From Ditylenchus dipsaci (lineage: Eukaryota; Nematoda; Chromadorea; Rhabditida; Anguinidae), in NCBI GenBank assembly GCA_004194705.1, contig SADC01000246.1:62001-126000 (forward strand): 64,000 bases of DNA. Direction: 5' to 3'. Within the stretch, counting starts at the first letter, position 1; the number at the start of each line of letters is the position of its first letter. This document shows, piece by piece, positions 47,958 through 60,199 of the stretch. Made by a program: the position numbers and the translations under genes. Under the pieces are notes generated by a model. That model ran no database searches. It was not told where the DNA came from and saw only the letters and a list, made by a program, of their open reading frames with translations.

Positions 47958-50900
47958 ATGTTGTTTAAGCATGTCTTAATGAGCTTGTTATTGTTTCTCA
48001 ACTTTGGTGATCAAAAATTGCGTTTTTGGGAGGTTTAGAAAGGTGTCTGAGTTCTATAAATCATCACTTAAAAGTTCACTTGTTCCACTTGACCTTGTGG
48101 CTGGTTTCAAAGGTTTGTTAAACAAAGTTGACTTAGTGTTGCCTTCAAAGCTATCTTATTATTTTACGGTAAGATTGGGAGAGGGGAATCTTGTGTTAAA
48201 CTTAGCGAAAATCACTTTAAATTGAAAGTAAAATAGATTTTACTACTTGTTATGCAAAAAGCTATTCATTTTTGACTATATCGCAACTGATTCAGGTCAT
48301 AAAGTGTCCGAAAAGACTTTCGATTTCAGAAAAACGGAGGAATGCGGGAATAAAAAGAAGTGCAATTTATATCATTTCGGAAAAATGCACGAAAATTTAA
48401 ACTTTTCCATTATTTTAAGTTTTTTTTTCGTATTCTGTCCCACACCTATGTTACAAATTAGTAGTCATCCATTCAATGATCCTCTAAAATCCAGATACAA
48501 AAAGTTTTTTCATGCCACTACCGCAAAAAAATACTAGGAGATAGTCTTTTCCCTAAAGCTAGAAACTTGTGTAAATTAAACTAGAAAGAGGGGGTATAGC
48601 GATTTCTAAAATCTGCTTATAAACATGGCGAGCACACAAATTCCATTCTTCATATTCTATTGAATCGGAGGTTTTATAGGCAAACCTACAATTCTGACAC
48701 TAGATTCATCCCTCAGCATGCTTGATTTGCTTGTAATTATGTTAAAACATAAAAAACTCGCCTTAAATTTTCAAATTCTGCTCGAGACAAAAACCATTTA
48801 AACGTGCTCATATTGAATTTTTAGAACTCTTCCATATCTCGAACGCGGACTATACAAAATCTAATGACGCCATCTTGTTCAGCGTATGATAAATAGGGTA
48901 TCCAGAGGAAAACCTCAGTGCCTAGATTTCCCACCTTCTCGTTGCGGAGGTCCAATTTCTCAAAATCTTACGCTTAAAATGCCTCTCATCACCATAAAAT
49001 TATTGGTTTGCTTAAAATAAAAGTCATAATCGCGGCTGAAAAAGCAGGCAATTTTTTTGTGAAATGAGGCAAACCTTGATATTTATCTAATTTTTTAAAG
49101 AATTAGGAGCAGAAGCATTTGGTGTTGATTGATGAAATATATACTTTAGGTGTGTATATTGAAAAATTTATTTTTTAATGTAAAATTTCATTTTTTTATT
49201 CACAGGTATTACATTGTCTATTAGTGTTTATTTTGCTACTATTTCGTGAATGCTGCTATAAAAATGAAAAGACTGCATTTTCTCAAAAACCGCATCCTTG
49301 CAGCTGTTTTAGAAGCTTTGTAAAAAGCTTTTGGCCTTTTCCAAGCAATCTTTTCAAATTTGTAAGTTAATTTTTTTGTTAGGTCTGTTAAAAATGTAGT
49401 CTCTTAAATAACGGCAAAGTTAAAACATTTGTCTTTAGTTCAAAAAATATAGCATTTTTAAATAAATGTACGAATATTGTATTTTTATGGAAAATAAGAC
49501 CGATATAGCAGTAGTTTTTATCTAAAAAATGTCAATTAACAAAAGTAATACTATCGAGATTATCATTGACTGCATAGATTAAAAATCGAAATAAATTTCA
49601 GTGAAAATTCTCCTAAAGATATTGTTTTTTTGATAAATAATGGACTACAATCTACTAACTTTATATTTTTTTAACTTTTTGGTATTAAATTTCGATTTAT
49701 GAAAAATCAGTTTTTTCAAAAGTATCTTTGACTAAAGATCAGGGCTCGAAAACGTCTTCATTAATAATTTTTTGTCTTTATTGCAGGTCTCCAAATATTT
49801 TTTTGAGAACTTTACTTCAAAATCTTGTTTTTCAGCACCAAAAGAGCATAAGCACTGAATAAAGTAGCATATTTTTGCTAAAATATCCGAAAATGTCATT
49901 ATTTTTGAAATTTGTAGTTGAGATCCCTGCCAAAATTATATAAAAATTTCAGTTTATTAGCTCTAGTAGTTAAAAAGTATTGTTTTGTGTTGCTCGGTTT
50001 ATTTAACTGATAACAAAATTCTAGTTACAAAAAAACTCTAGACATGATGCCTATCGCAACAATCTGGCTGTACTTTTAATAAAGATAAAAATATACTAAA
50101 AAAAATTCTTGGTACAAAAACAGAAACAATATTTCAACCAAAGCATCTAAATGGTAACATTAAGAAAAGTTAAAAATAATACTTTTTTGTTTTTTAACTA
50201 GGATATTTTGCGATTGTAAAAAATGTAGTGGATTAAATTATAGGTTCACTGTAAGTGTATTTTTTCTAAATAGTAGTATTATAAATCAGCCTAACACGAA
50301 AAATTTGAAAAGAATTTTTCTTTCAAAAAAAATGGTACAGGGCTGTTTTAAATTGAATATTGATAAAATATAAATGGTGGAAAAACTCTGAACATAGGGA
50401 ATGACTGGTAATAATGACATCACAGATATTCAGTAAGGCTTGACAAGCACAAATTTCATGTTTCTACAAAGTATTCAAAAAAATTACCACATAAAAAAGT
50501 ACTTTAAAGGGGCATGCTCGCCGCCGATGGGAATATTTCGAAAGGCGGGTACCAGGTCAATTCAAACGAAAATTAAATGTCGCATTTTTTAAAATTCAAG
50601 GAAAAATGTTACTTCCAATCAGTGTTTTCATAATTCACACTAACATTGACACTGACATGTCAGTTTAGCGAACCTGACATTTTTTAAAAGTGGTCGTAGA
50701 CATCAAAAAAGTTGTCTTTTCAAAATTCTGTAAAGTGTGTTAGAAAGCTGACAAAATTCTGATCGAGAAAGGTGTTATCATAGTTTTAACCTGTTTTTGA
50801 AAAAAAGTGTGAAAAAGTAAGTGTCAGTTTCATTTTTAATGTCAGTTTAGCAAAAAAAAGTCAGTGTCAGTTTAGGCTCTTTTTTGCTAAACTGACATTA

Positions 50901-53900
50901 AAAATGAAACTGACACTTATTTTTTCACACTTTTTTCAAAGACAGGTCAAAACTCCGATAACACTTTTCTCAATCAGAAGTTCGTCAGCTGTCTAACACA
51001 CTTTACAGAATTTTGAAAAGACAACTTTTTTGATGTCTACGACCACTTTTAAAAAATGTCAGGTTCGCTAAACTGACATGTCAGTGTCAATGTCAGTGTG
51101 AATTATGAAAAGACTGCTTCCAATAGGAACCGAACCGACGACCGACTTTCACACTGAGCCACCCATAAATTTATCAGTAAAAAAGTTTTAATTATTAATT
51201 ATCACAAAAGGGTACTCAACAAAGTTGCATTTCAAAAGAATTCTTTTTTGAATTGACCTGGTACCCGCCTTTCAAAATACTCCCATCGGCGGCGAGCATG
51301 CCCTTTAAGCGGTCGATTTTCGACCCTCGAGCCTTGGAAATATTGCCTTGGAGATAAAGTTCTGTACAACACTCGTCAAAATTTGGGTCGATTTTTTGGT
51401 GCTCGACAAAAACCGTTTCTATTTTACTTAAGTTACCTATTTTACAAAAAGGCCCATGCTTTTTTCACAATTTTTTTTGATTCCTGGTAACATATTTTCC
51501 ATAGTTCACTGCTTTCTTTTGTTGTGCCAAGCTTTTGCGAACCATTTGTGCAAAAATCGGCAAAAATAAAAGATTACAGCGGAATGCAAATTACAGCGGA
51601 AAAAAACAAGAAAAAAGAAAAAAAAAAAAAAAAAACCTAATCATTGAACGTCTCTACTTGGTTTTTAGCTTGGTTTCTAACAAAACAAGGTCTAGTCTAT
51701 AATTAAATTTTAGGTATGGTCTTGTTAGAAACCAAGTTGAAAATCCGTACAGAACTTCAATGATTAGGAAAAAATTTTGAATTCACGGGCACCACCTCTT
51801 ATTGGCGTGGGTATGCCCTTTAAGAGCCCAAAATTTTAAAAAGCACTGTCGGTAGAGCTCGTAGGAGTTCAAATTTTTCATTGCATAAAAAATTAGCTGG
51901 TTAAATAATTTAAAAAAAATTATAGTAATTTACTGTAGTTGAAACAAGTTTCTTTCTGAACCTACTGAAACCCACTGAAGAACACTAAAACATAAAGAAC
52001 AAATTGATTTTCTCAATTTTTGATCTCCTCAATGTCCTCTTTAAACTAGCTTTCGTTAAGGCTCTAGACTTGCATCACTCTAATATCAGTGTGTTTTGAC
52101 CTTTTTCTGGGTTGAATAATAGCGAGACTCATTAATTGTACATTTTATGGCCACATTTTAATCAACTTTTGCCTAATTGTCATATGTGTAAGCGGTAATA
52201 CTCTTTGACTGTACCATTTTCCCCCTCTCATACCATTAATTTCACTTTTTTTGTTTCTACATCAGCCCCAGAAATGGCCACAATCCCCTAATAAGCAATA
52301 AATTTTCAACTTTTTCTTCTTATCAAATATCCAAAACAATTACTTACCCAATTTTCTAGCCTTTTTGGTGACAATAATTTTGATCAAGACCTATTTTGAC
52401 GTTAAACTACAGAAATTTTTTGGAAGTTACATGTCCAAAATACGGTTTAAAGTAGGTGGGCCAGATATTTTTGGAAGTGATGTGATTTTTTTTAGCAAAA
52501 AATGTTTTTTGATTTAGTTGGACTGTTTATAAACAACTTTGGAGATGAGCCAAGGTAAAAATTATTGTTATTTTTGGTTTGATGATTGGCAAAAGATGTT
52601 TCCTTTGCAAAATTTGGTTACGGTAGTGTAATTTTTAATAAGGAAATGCAGTCAATTGTGTAATAAATAGAATTTTTTTTGTGTTTTGACTGATTTTAAT
52701 TAAATGGTAATTAAAAGTAGTCATTATACATAGAAAATAGTTATTTGAGTTACACGGAAAAAGACTGCATGTTTTTCGAAATTTTATTTGAAAATTATAT
52801 AACTCATCTTTTTCATAACTCTGTGGGGTGGTATTAAAACCTTTGGTTCTATGGTTTTTTATTTAAGTTTTTTTCTAGTAAGCCACCTCCTAAAATTTGC
52901 AATGTGTAATCGAAATAAGTAATTCAAAAATGCTGTTGTTGCTTGAATATGCAAAATTAAGTTTGATAAAGCCGTCTGTTCATTTAACGGAAAAAATTTG
53001 ACAGAGCTAGAAAGCTAGAAGCTAGAAAAACTTCACCAGAAAGTGCTTTAAAAGTCAAAAAAGTTTTTTAGTCCAAAAGTCTAAAAATTAGAGCAAAAGT
53101 GCCAAAAAAAATCAAAAAATATTTCAAAAAAAACTTTATATCCAAATACCCGAATATTTGATTTTGAATAAGTGTTCCACATCTTGAATAAAATGCTCTT
53201 AAAAAATAGAACTCAGTGTCGAGTTTTAAATTCCACTAAACACAACGAACATTTGAACAAATGCAAAAGTTTAAATGCGACATCTTTTTTGTTCTGAGTG
53301 GAATTTAAATTTGACAGCGAGTTTTTAAAATCGTCCAAAACAGTGTCATTTATTCATTTTAAAGATCAAAACGCAGAGAAAATGTGAAAAATAGCGGGAA
53401 GGCATTTTTCAGAAAAAAAGTTTTGATCAAAAAATGACTTTTTGCCTTGGGGGAAAAGTAAACCACCTTATATTAGGGTATTCTACCGCGTTTTGGTCAC
53501 TGGAACTGGGCAAAAGAGTCTCTATATGCATTTTATGATCGAGAGGGTTTCTCGGAATCATGTCTAAGGTAAGTGAGTGGGTCTTCGGGTTGAGATGCGC
53601 ACACCCACATACCTTAGACACAAATCACTGGAAGTAACTCTGGATGCATAAAAAATATTTGCATACCAGAGTTTCTTGATGCGGTAGGCCCTAGTCGACA
53701 AAACTATATTCAACATCTTTTTGTTGGTGGGCCTTGTGCGATTATTGCCCCATTTTATTCCCTTTCCCTCCCCATACAGCCCTTATTCAGTTTAATTTTT
53801 TAACAAAAGTGTTATTTGTACTTTTTGATTTCCGAGCACCTAAAAGAAAATTTTTGACCTAAAATCTCAATAATTTTAAAGATTTTGGGTATAATCTAAA

Positions 53901-56900
53901 TGTCTTAAACAAAGTACAACTTTTTAATATAAAGATGCTCCGGGCCCTATGCTAGAATCTCTGTTTGTCTAGCGTGAAGAAAGTTTTACGTCAATATGTT
54001 TTTTTGAGATAATTTTTTTGATCTTTTTGGGTTGGTTAGATATATACGTATGCCAATCTTTTCATATAACGACCGATGTGGCGACCTTCCAAGGGATATA
54101 GTTAGTGTTAAAGTGTTCTCAGTAAGCCCCTTTTCGACAAAAATATTGCTTTTTAGAAAAACAGAAAATCATGTCTCATTAGTTTCTTCTGGTCGATGAT
54201 CTAACAAAGGGGTGACTTGGTAATTATTCATTCAATTACCGATGGGCGTGATCATCTTTTTTGATAATCTAAATGTGTCGACACCGTCTAGAATTTCTAT
54301 CACCACAATCTTTAGTCTCGTTTTCAGATGATGACTTCTATGCTATACGACAATGCCATTGAAAACAACCACCCCTGGTTTTCAGACCCCAACGATGATA
54401 TATCAATGGTAGGCCTTTTTTGCTTTCCAATAAGTTGCTTTTAATTGTCATATTTGACTCGATTTTTTCTTGCTAAATTTTTGCCTCTCTATTTTTTAAT
54501 TCCTAAAGCAAAGTTTGCAGTTTACTTTGTCATTAGCAATCAAATTTTTGCTATTTTTCGCATAATTAACTGAAAAACTAACGGTGGAGTCTCGTTATAG
54601 GGCCAGGATGGGAGATCCCGGGTGCCCCTATAACGAGAGTCAACGGTAGTAATTTTTCAGTCGATGCTGTCTAATCATGTGTGTGATTCTCCTTACCAAT
54701 ACTCAATGTTAACGCCTTGTTCGAACAACAATGTTAAAAATGAGTCAAGAAATGCCATTGAACCTGCTGATCCATGTGCTGAAAATCCGAAAAAAGAGGA
54801 GAATGTGGTTTTTAATGATGATTTACATGAGGATAACCCATTGTACAACAACTTTGTGGGATCTACATCATTCACTGCAAGTAATGGCTCAGAGGTGGGA
54901 AATTTTATCAAAAGTTTAAAAAAACTAGTACAGTGTGAAATAGTCCACCGTCAATCTGAAAATGCTATTTAAGTAGCGGAAAGACTGTTTTGTCAAAAAA
55001 TTGGACCATCAAGGTCTTCCTGTTTTTTCGTTATGACAAAATATCTAAAAAGGGTACCAGCCAAGCTGTCTTTCCGATGTGATTTCAAGACCTATATAAA
55101 AATGTTCGCCATGGTCGGTTTAGTGTGTGAAATTTTAATATTGTCGGCGGACAGCGAGAAAAATGATGAGTACAGGCAGTCAGAAAATATTTTCCTTTTG
55201 ATTTCAGTCACTTTTTCAGAAAAAATTAATTAAATTCAAACTCCCGCAATTTTCGACAACCACTTATGCACTAATTACACCGGCTTTCCCTAAAATATAA
55301 TTAATATAGAAAAAAACTATCGCGATATGCGTGACAAACAAAGAAAAAATTTCCGCAATGAGACTTAAAATTTTCTGGATTCTTTCGCTAAATTTTTTTG
55401 AGAACCACAGGTGGGAGTAAGCCCTTTTTTGCAAAATTTTCACATACTAAACCTACCATGGCGAACATTTTTTATATAGATTTTGAAACCGCATCGGAAA
55501 GGCAGCTTGGGTGGTTCCCTTGTAAGATTTATAAAATTAACGTCTATTTGCCACCATGACTTGTATGTTCCATACAGTATGCGGCTATATCTCGCTTACT
55601 GTATGTTTCTATTAAAACTTCTTTGCCTATTTGGAACGAGAGTTGAGTAAGAGGACACGTGAGAGACATATCACTTGATCTAACGGCTCAAAAATAATCT
55701 TGTTGCAAGATTTTAAGCTAAAGTAAAAATAGTTTAAATCATTTTAGAATTCAAAACTTACTGTCGAAATTTAAATTCCGCTAAAGACAAAAAACTTGGA
55801 AAATTCAACTTTTGGATGTTTTTGTTTAGAGCAGAATTTGAATTTTGACAATGAGTTTTAAATTCAAAAACAGTTTCATAAGCAAATCGACCATGCTGAC
55901 GTCAAAAAAGGGAAAATATTTCCCGTGCTTTTAAAACGGCTATGCTTTGTGATTTTTTTGTTGAAATATTTTTACTTTAAGTAATGAGCTCAAAAGTACG
56001 GGACGAACTTATTTATCACCGTTAGATCAGTGTGCTGTGATCGTCCATTACTTCATCCTTAGCCAGCTAACTACCAGAAAACATTTTTTTAGCCTGAATC
56101 GTAGCCAGACCAAAATCTTTCCTTCAATTCTCGATCCGCCAAGTAACTGAGTTAACGCTCAGCCACTCAGCTGGCTAAGCAAATCACACTGTTCCAGAAC
56201 CCGAAAACACGTCAAGGGAGCAGATACTTGTTGAATGTTGAATCAAAACAAGTTGTCTCAAAGAACTCAATAGAAAACACGGAAGCTTTGAATATAGAAT
56301 CCACCCCTACGTAGACTGCTCATATGAAAAAGATAACCTCATATTCGTGGTTCATATTCGTGATCTTATTCCCTTCCTCTTATACAGCCCTTATTTCCAT
56401 TTAAAAATTAAAAAGCGCCAATTTTAATTTTTCAAATTTTGACTTGAAAGCATTATATCCCCTGTATTTGGAAAAAAAAATTTGCTCAGAATTTAAAAAA
56501 CAGGCGGCTTTCTCATGAAATCGGGGTCGAAAAACACGAATATAAAGTTATCTCATCCATTTGAGCACTCTGCGTGGCGGTGGATTTTATATTGCAACCA
56601 AAACTCTCATAATACAACGCATATTAATAAAACTATTGATAAACAGTCTTTCTAAAACTGAAAACAGGTTTCTTGAACGTTTGACTTCTTAAACCGTGAA
56701 AAGGGCGGCTAAAAGACTATTTAGAGCTGAAGACTATTGAGAAATTTCGGCCAAATTTTACTCGTAATTGAAAAATATATAAGCAAGTCTGCGAAAGTTC
56801 AAAAAAACAAATTTGAAAATTTACTAGGTAAATATATGACTTCACATAAAATTCCACCACAACTAATTTTTAATTGCTGAAACTAGCCATAATTTTATTA

Positions 56901-59900
56901 AATTTTGTTAGTTGGAAAATTATAATCTGTAATTAAAGTAAAATAACGTGCCGGTTAATTGTTACCTACCTTTTGTACCCTCCACTTTCTCTGTGCTTTT
57001 AAGACTTTTTAAAGCAAGCACCTGGAGCAGCGAAACATTCATTCAGATAAAAAAAATTAAACTTTAGTTTTGGAATGGAACACATCTTGTGCTTATATAT
57101 CTAATCTTTTCAAAAATAAAAGTTTGCTTTTTTGCAGATTTTCGGCTTTTTTCAAGCTTATTGTGGATTTATTTTTGTTTTTGTTTTATGTTAAAAAGTA
57201 CAGTTGAGTCTTGATTTAACAAACACCTCGGGAACCAACCCGAGCCAGTGTTTTAAAAAATCACACTTGCACACTTGGGCCACACTAACTTCATTTGCCT
57301 TTTCCTCATATATTTTGTGTTTGTATTTTGGATATTTTAGTACCGTTTTGTAGCTGAGATATTTGTTTATGGATTAAGTGGTCGAATATGCCGGTGGAAT
57401 TGAAATACGACAATTCCACACCAAAATCACACTGAAAATCACACTTTCTCACCAAAAGTGTGACTTTAAACTTGGCGTGATTTGGTCAAAAATTATTTTT
57501 AACTGAGCTGTTTGACCACTGAATCAATAGAGAAATATCTCATCTATCCGAAATGCGAAAACAAAATATATGAAAAACGTAGGTGAAGGTAGTGTGACTC
57601 AAGTGTGTAAGTGTGATTTTTGAAAACACTGACACGAGCTGTATGTTAAATCGAGGCTTGACTATATATGGGTTAGTTTCTTAGACAGTGTATTTGCTCG
57701 TAGAAACCCGAAAAAAGTATGCCTTGATTCCCCCGTTTTTTATTAAATTTTGTGAAATCTTTTTGTCTCCAATCATTCTGAGCGACCAAACGACAAAAAA
57801 ACCTTATTGTTTTACAAATCTCCAAAATTCAACACCATATCCACCATATTCAAAAGCTGAAACATATAAACAGCGGAGTAGTGAAACCCAAAATTAAAAA
57901 ATAGACAACAGGGGACCAAGGCATACTTTTTAGGGGCTCCTACGAACACACACAAAGAGCCGAATCAACCATTTGCCCTTGAAACCTGATTTCTTACTCT
58001 TCTTTAAAAATATTAACAATAAAAAGCAGGCAAAATGGGTTAACTTAGCAAACCCGTTATTGTGATGGATCAACTGAGTTTGACTGTAGGTATAAATTTT
58101 TTATTTCAGTTTTCTTTTGCGTGACTACGTTTGAACACTCATTTGACAGTGCTTCCATTCGGTAGATCTTCGACCAGTCAGCAGAAAACGTCCTATGGAT
58201 TTCAACCAATCTTCCAGTCTATACGGCAACAACAATCCGGTGGGTTCGCTCTTAAAGTAGCCTAGAACAAAAACAATTGCTTGCAAGAGTAAATGCCAAG
58301 CACAATTTTTTATGCTGTCGCAATTGTGTAAAGGTTACAAAACAATAGAAATACCCCGACAAAGATTTTGGTAGACTACTCACGCGATCGAGCTTGTTAA
58401 AAAGCCTTAGGTAAAGTTATTAAAATGCGGTTTTCTTGCTTTGGTGCTGATATTTAGCTAGACAAACGAAATAGTCGTAAGAAAAATTAGTCGGTTTAAA
58501 GTGACTCATGTCTAATACAGTGGCAACTTTCGTTAATGAAGAGTTAAAAGTTAATTATTGCTTTTTAAGTTAATTTTTCGTGTAAATTCTAAACTAAAAA
58601 TGTATAAGAAAATGTATACTACCAGTCAGTGTTTTCGAAAACTCGAGGTCAAGATTTTACCTCAAATTTTTTAATATTAACTGGCTAAAGTAGCTCAGAT
58701 CGCGTAACCCAAAATTGCGTTTTATCAATATCTAAGAGTGTTTTAGACCGTAAACAAATAAAAAACATGTTTTTAGGGAGTGCTCGAATATTTTTATCCA
58801 AAAAAAATTTAGCTCCTAAAAAGGTTTATTAACACCTGAAAAGATAAATTTGGACATAGTTTTGTTGACTGGGGCCTACCGCACAAAGAAACTATGGTAT
58901 GCATACTGTTTTTCATGCAAGCAGTTCATAAACTTTTTTTATAAATAAATCTTGAGTTTGAGGAATAAGAGAAAAACCCCATATGCAAATTACATTAAAT
59001 TAACCCGAGAATTTGTACTTCAGTCAATTTTTTCTCGGTTTTTTATAAGAAAAGTGGGTATGAATTTTTTCTGCTTCCTTAACCAAAATTTAATAGTGGA
59101 CCATCAAAAGAAATAAAAAATCACAGTAAATTTCAGTAAACTTGATGCAAAATCATGACCTTGAGTTTTGAAAACACTGACTAGCAGCAAAAACTTACAG
59201 ATTTTGTGCCTTTACCCTCCATCGTTACTTTTTTCCGAATATTTTTGTATCATAAATTTCCCCGAAAAAGTACAAACTACACTAGCAGTTAGCTGTCTGT
59301 CTGCACTTTAAAGGTCGTGCTTTGATCTGCATTATAAAGTATAATACAAATGTCTGGTGGAATAATTTTTTATTATACTGCCTTTCGTTAATTTTTTTCG
59401 TTCAAGGTGAAGAAAAAATAGAATATTAATGTCAAAGCAATTTGCTGCTAACTAATTTACTAGCCTTTTCTTTTTCCTCTTTGTTTCTTGGTCGGTGTGA
59501 CAATTTTTGTTGTTTACTCTCTACCCCTTAGACCAATGTTCAGTCATCCCAAGCTTCAGCTTACCCAAAAATGCAACAAAAGTGTGTTCTCACACACACA
59601 ACACTACCAACAAGGCCAGCTGGCTTTTAAGAAAAGCAAGTTAGTAAAAATACAGGGTGAGGCATGAAAACTTCCACTTGTTTTTAAGGCCTAGTCGGTT
59701 CCCTGTGATTTTCTTAGGATTGGATTCAGGATCAGGTTAGGACGGACTTAGATTTTTTTCCAACTATAAAAAAATTAAGAAAATCTCATTTGAGTATGTC
59801 CTAACATACGGTGGCCTATCCTGCGCCTGAATCTAAGCCAGAGCTCTTACACTTTTTTACAAAAGACATTTACGTAAAAAGGACATTTTTTACATTTCTG

Positions 59901-60196
59901 GAGGAAAATTTCATTTTATCGATTGTTATTTTAAGCAATAAAGTTTTTTGGCAGAAATTTTTAAAAACGAAAAGATTTGGGGTCCAAAAAGGAGAAATCT
60001 TTAAAAAAGGACACGTCTAAGAGGTCTGATCTAAGACTAAAAAAGCAACAAGGTGGACCAAGGCAAAATAGGAGGGGGAACAGTGGCCCTAGTGTCGTTT
60101 TTAAATAAACGCCTTAACCTTTTTCAGTCCAATAGCCATGGGTGCTGTCAAAAACGATGGAAAAATGATTTTGATGACTAACAATGTTGTCAACCC
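47958..60196 (+). CDS. Unrecognised single-pass membrane protein, 8-exon model (partial)
   Basis: Phase-consistent chain of exons: 47958-48006, 48296-48429, 49206-49361, 54328-54408, 54661-54894, 58150-58239, 59532-59581, 60128-60196. Exon 1 encodes a signal-peptide-like MLFKHVLMSLLLFLNFG. Exon 2 gives a short ectodomain with two Cys (TEECGNKKKCNLYHF). Exons 2-3 join into a hydrophobic span FSIILSFFFVLHCLLVFILL followed by FRECCYKNEK, a typical stop-transfer, then a Cys- and Phe-rich stretch. Exons 4-8 are disordered, Asn/Ser-rich, and include EDNPLYNNF (NPxY endocytosis/PTB-type motif) and a basic SRKRP. No stop is reached; the last exon ends in phase 2 and the next exon was not found, so the gene probably continues. 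I do not recognise the family. Weak points: exon 2 can also be read through its donor to a stop at 48537, and exon 4 begins with ATG right after an acceptor, so 47958-49361 and 54328-60196 could be two genes. Confidence 0.45.
49365..50500. other. No gene seen (intron-like)
   Basis: AT-rich sequence within the putative intron 3 of the membrane-protein gene; no ORF or repeat of note. Confidence 0.3.
50504..51308. mobile_element. TIR element, host of a nested hAT MITE
   Basis: The ends TAAAGGGGCATGCTCGCCGC and GCGGCGAGCATGCCCTTTA are near-exact complements, followed by GGTACCAGGTCAATT / AATTGACCTGGTACC. A tRNA-like remnant lies just right of the nested insertion (minus strand: TGGCTCAGTGTG resembling an A box and GGTTCGGTTCC a B box, about 51125-51165), but the segment between them is too short for a full tRNA. 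Related to 19214-19504. Confidence 0.75.
50620..51116. mobile_element. Nested palindromic hAT MITE with perfect 8-bp TSD
   Basis: 497 bp, ends CAGTGTTTTCATAATTC and GAATTATGAAAAGACTG, flanked by identical CTTCCAAT (50612-50619 and 51117-51124). The arms are near-perfect reverse complements rich in TGACA/TGTCA motifs. It is inserted into the element at 50504-51308. Confidence 0.9.
51640..51790. repeat. Copy of TTGGTTTCTAACA inverted repeat
   Basis: CCTAATCATTGAACG pairs with TTCAATGATTAGG and AGCTTGGTTTCTAACA with TGTTAGAAACCAAGT. Same family as the core of 10588-10822. An A-run precedes it. Confidence 0.6.
51795..53400. other. 1.6 kb with no gene seen
   Basis: AT-rich, intron-like, with one inverted pair around 53205-53330 (CGAGTTTTAAATTCCACT / AGTGGAATTTAAATTTGACA) that recurs at 55745-55870. 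Confidence 0.35.
53500..53800. repeat. Copy of the GTGCGCATCTCAAC module
   Basis: The segment GGTTGAGATGCGCACACCCA and adjoining CATACCTTAGACACAAATCA match the copies at 6.4, 43.5 and 44.05 kb. The GGGCTGTATGGGGAGGG block follows at 53765-53785. Fragment only. Confidence 0.6.
55050..55522. repeat. Inverted repeat in the putative intron 5
   Basis: AAGGGTACCAGCCAAGCTG pairs with CAGCTTGGGTGGTTCCCTT, and ATGTTCGCCATGGTCGGTTT with TACCATGGCGAACATTTT. The ORF 55033-55233 lies in the left arm and is not treated as coding. Confidence 0.6.
55525..57195. other. No gene seen; repeat fragments
   Basis: Contains a CAGCTGGCTAA-type stretch at 56050-56190 (related to 30.6-30.9 kb) and, at 56290-56600, one half of the 42891-44011 palindrome (CAGAGTGCTC, ATGAAATCGGGGTCGA, ACAGCCCTTAT blocks). 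The rest is AT-rich. Confidence 0.45.
57201..57664. mobile_element. TA-flanked CAGTTGAGTC-type MITE, host of a nested insertion
   Basis: The left end CAGTTGAGTCTTGATTTAAC follows TA (57199-57200). The right end TTAAATCGAGGCTTGACTA is followed by TA (57665-57666). The interior is almost wholly replaced by the nested element at 57246-57631. Confidence 0.75.
57246..57631. mobile_element. Nested palindromic hAT-type MITE
   Basis: The ends CAGTGTTTTAAAAAATCAC and GTGATTTTTGAAAACACTG are complementary. The flanks ACCCGAGC and ACACGAGC agree at 7 of 8 bases. Arms carry TCACACTTGCACACTTG and complement. It lies inside the CAGTTGAGTC-type element. Confidence 0.8.
57705..57945. mobile_element. MITE with CCAAGGCATAC ends
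   Basis: AAAAAGTATGCCTTGATTCC at the left pairs with GGGACCAAGGCATACTTTTT at the right. Same terminal module as 37684-37985. The ORF 57688-57897 is inside it. Confidence 0.55.
58630..59182. mobile_element. Probable hAT-type MITE (CAGTGTTTTCGAAAACTC)
   Basis: The left end CAGTGTTTTCGAAAACTC plus GAGGTCAAGATTTTAC, and the right end GACCTTGAGTTTTGAAAACACTG, are complementary. The flanks do not give a clean 8-bp duplication. Copies of the GGTATGCAT..TTTCATGCA module lie inside. Confidence 0.55.
59690..60075. repeat. Element fragment with CTAACATACGGTGGCC
   Basis: Inverted halves around AGGTTAGGACGGACTTAG and GTCCTAACATACGGTGGCC, then the GGTGGACCAAGGCAAAA terminal module at 60047-60066. The ORF 59811-60020 is a by-product. 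Confidence 0.45.
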
Positions 60197-60199
60197 GTA

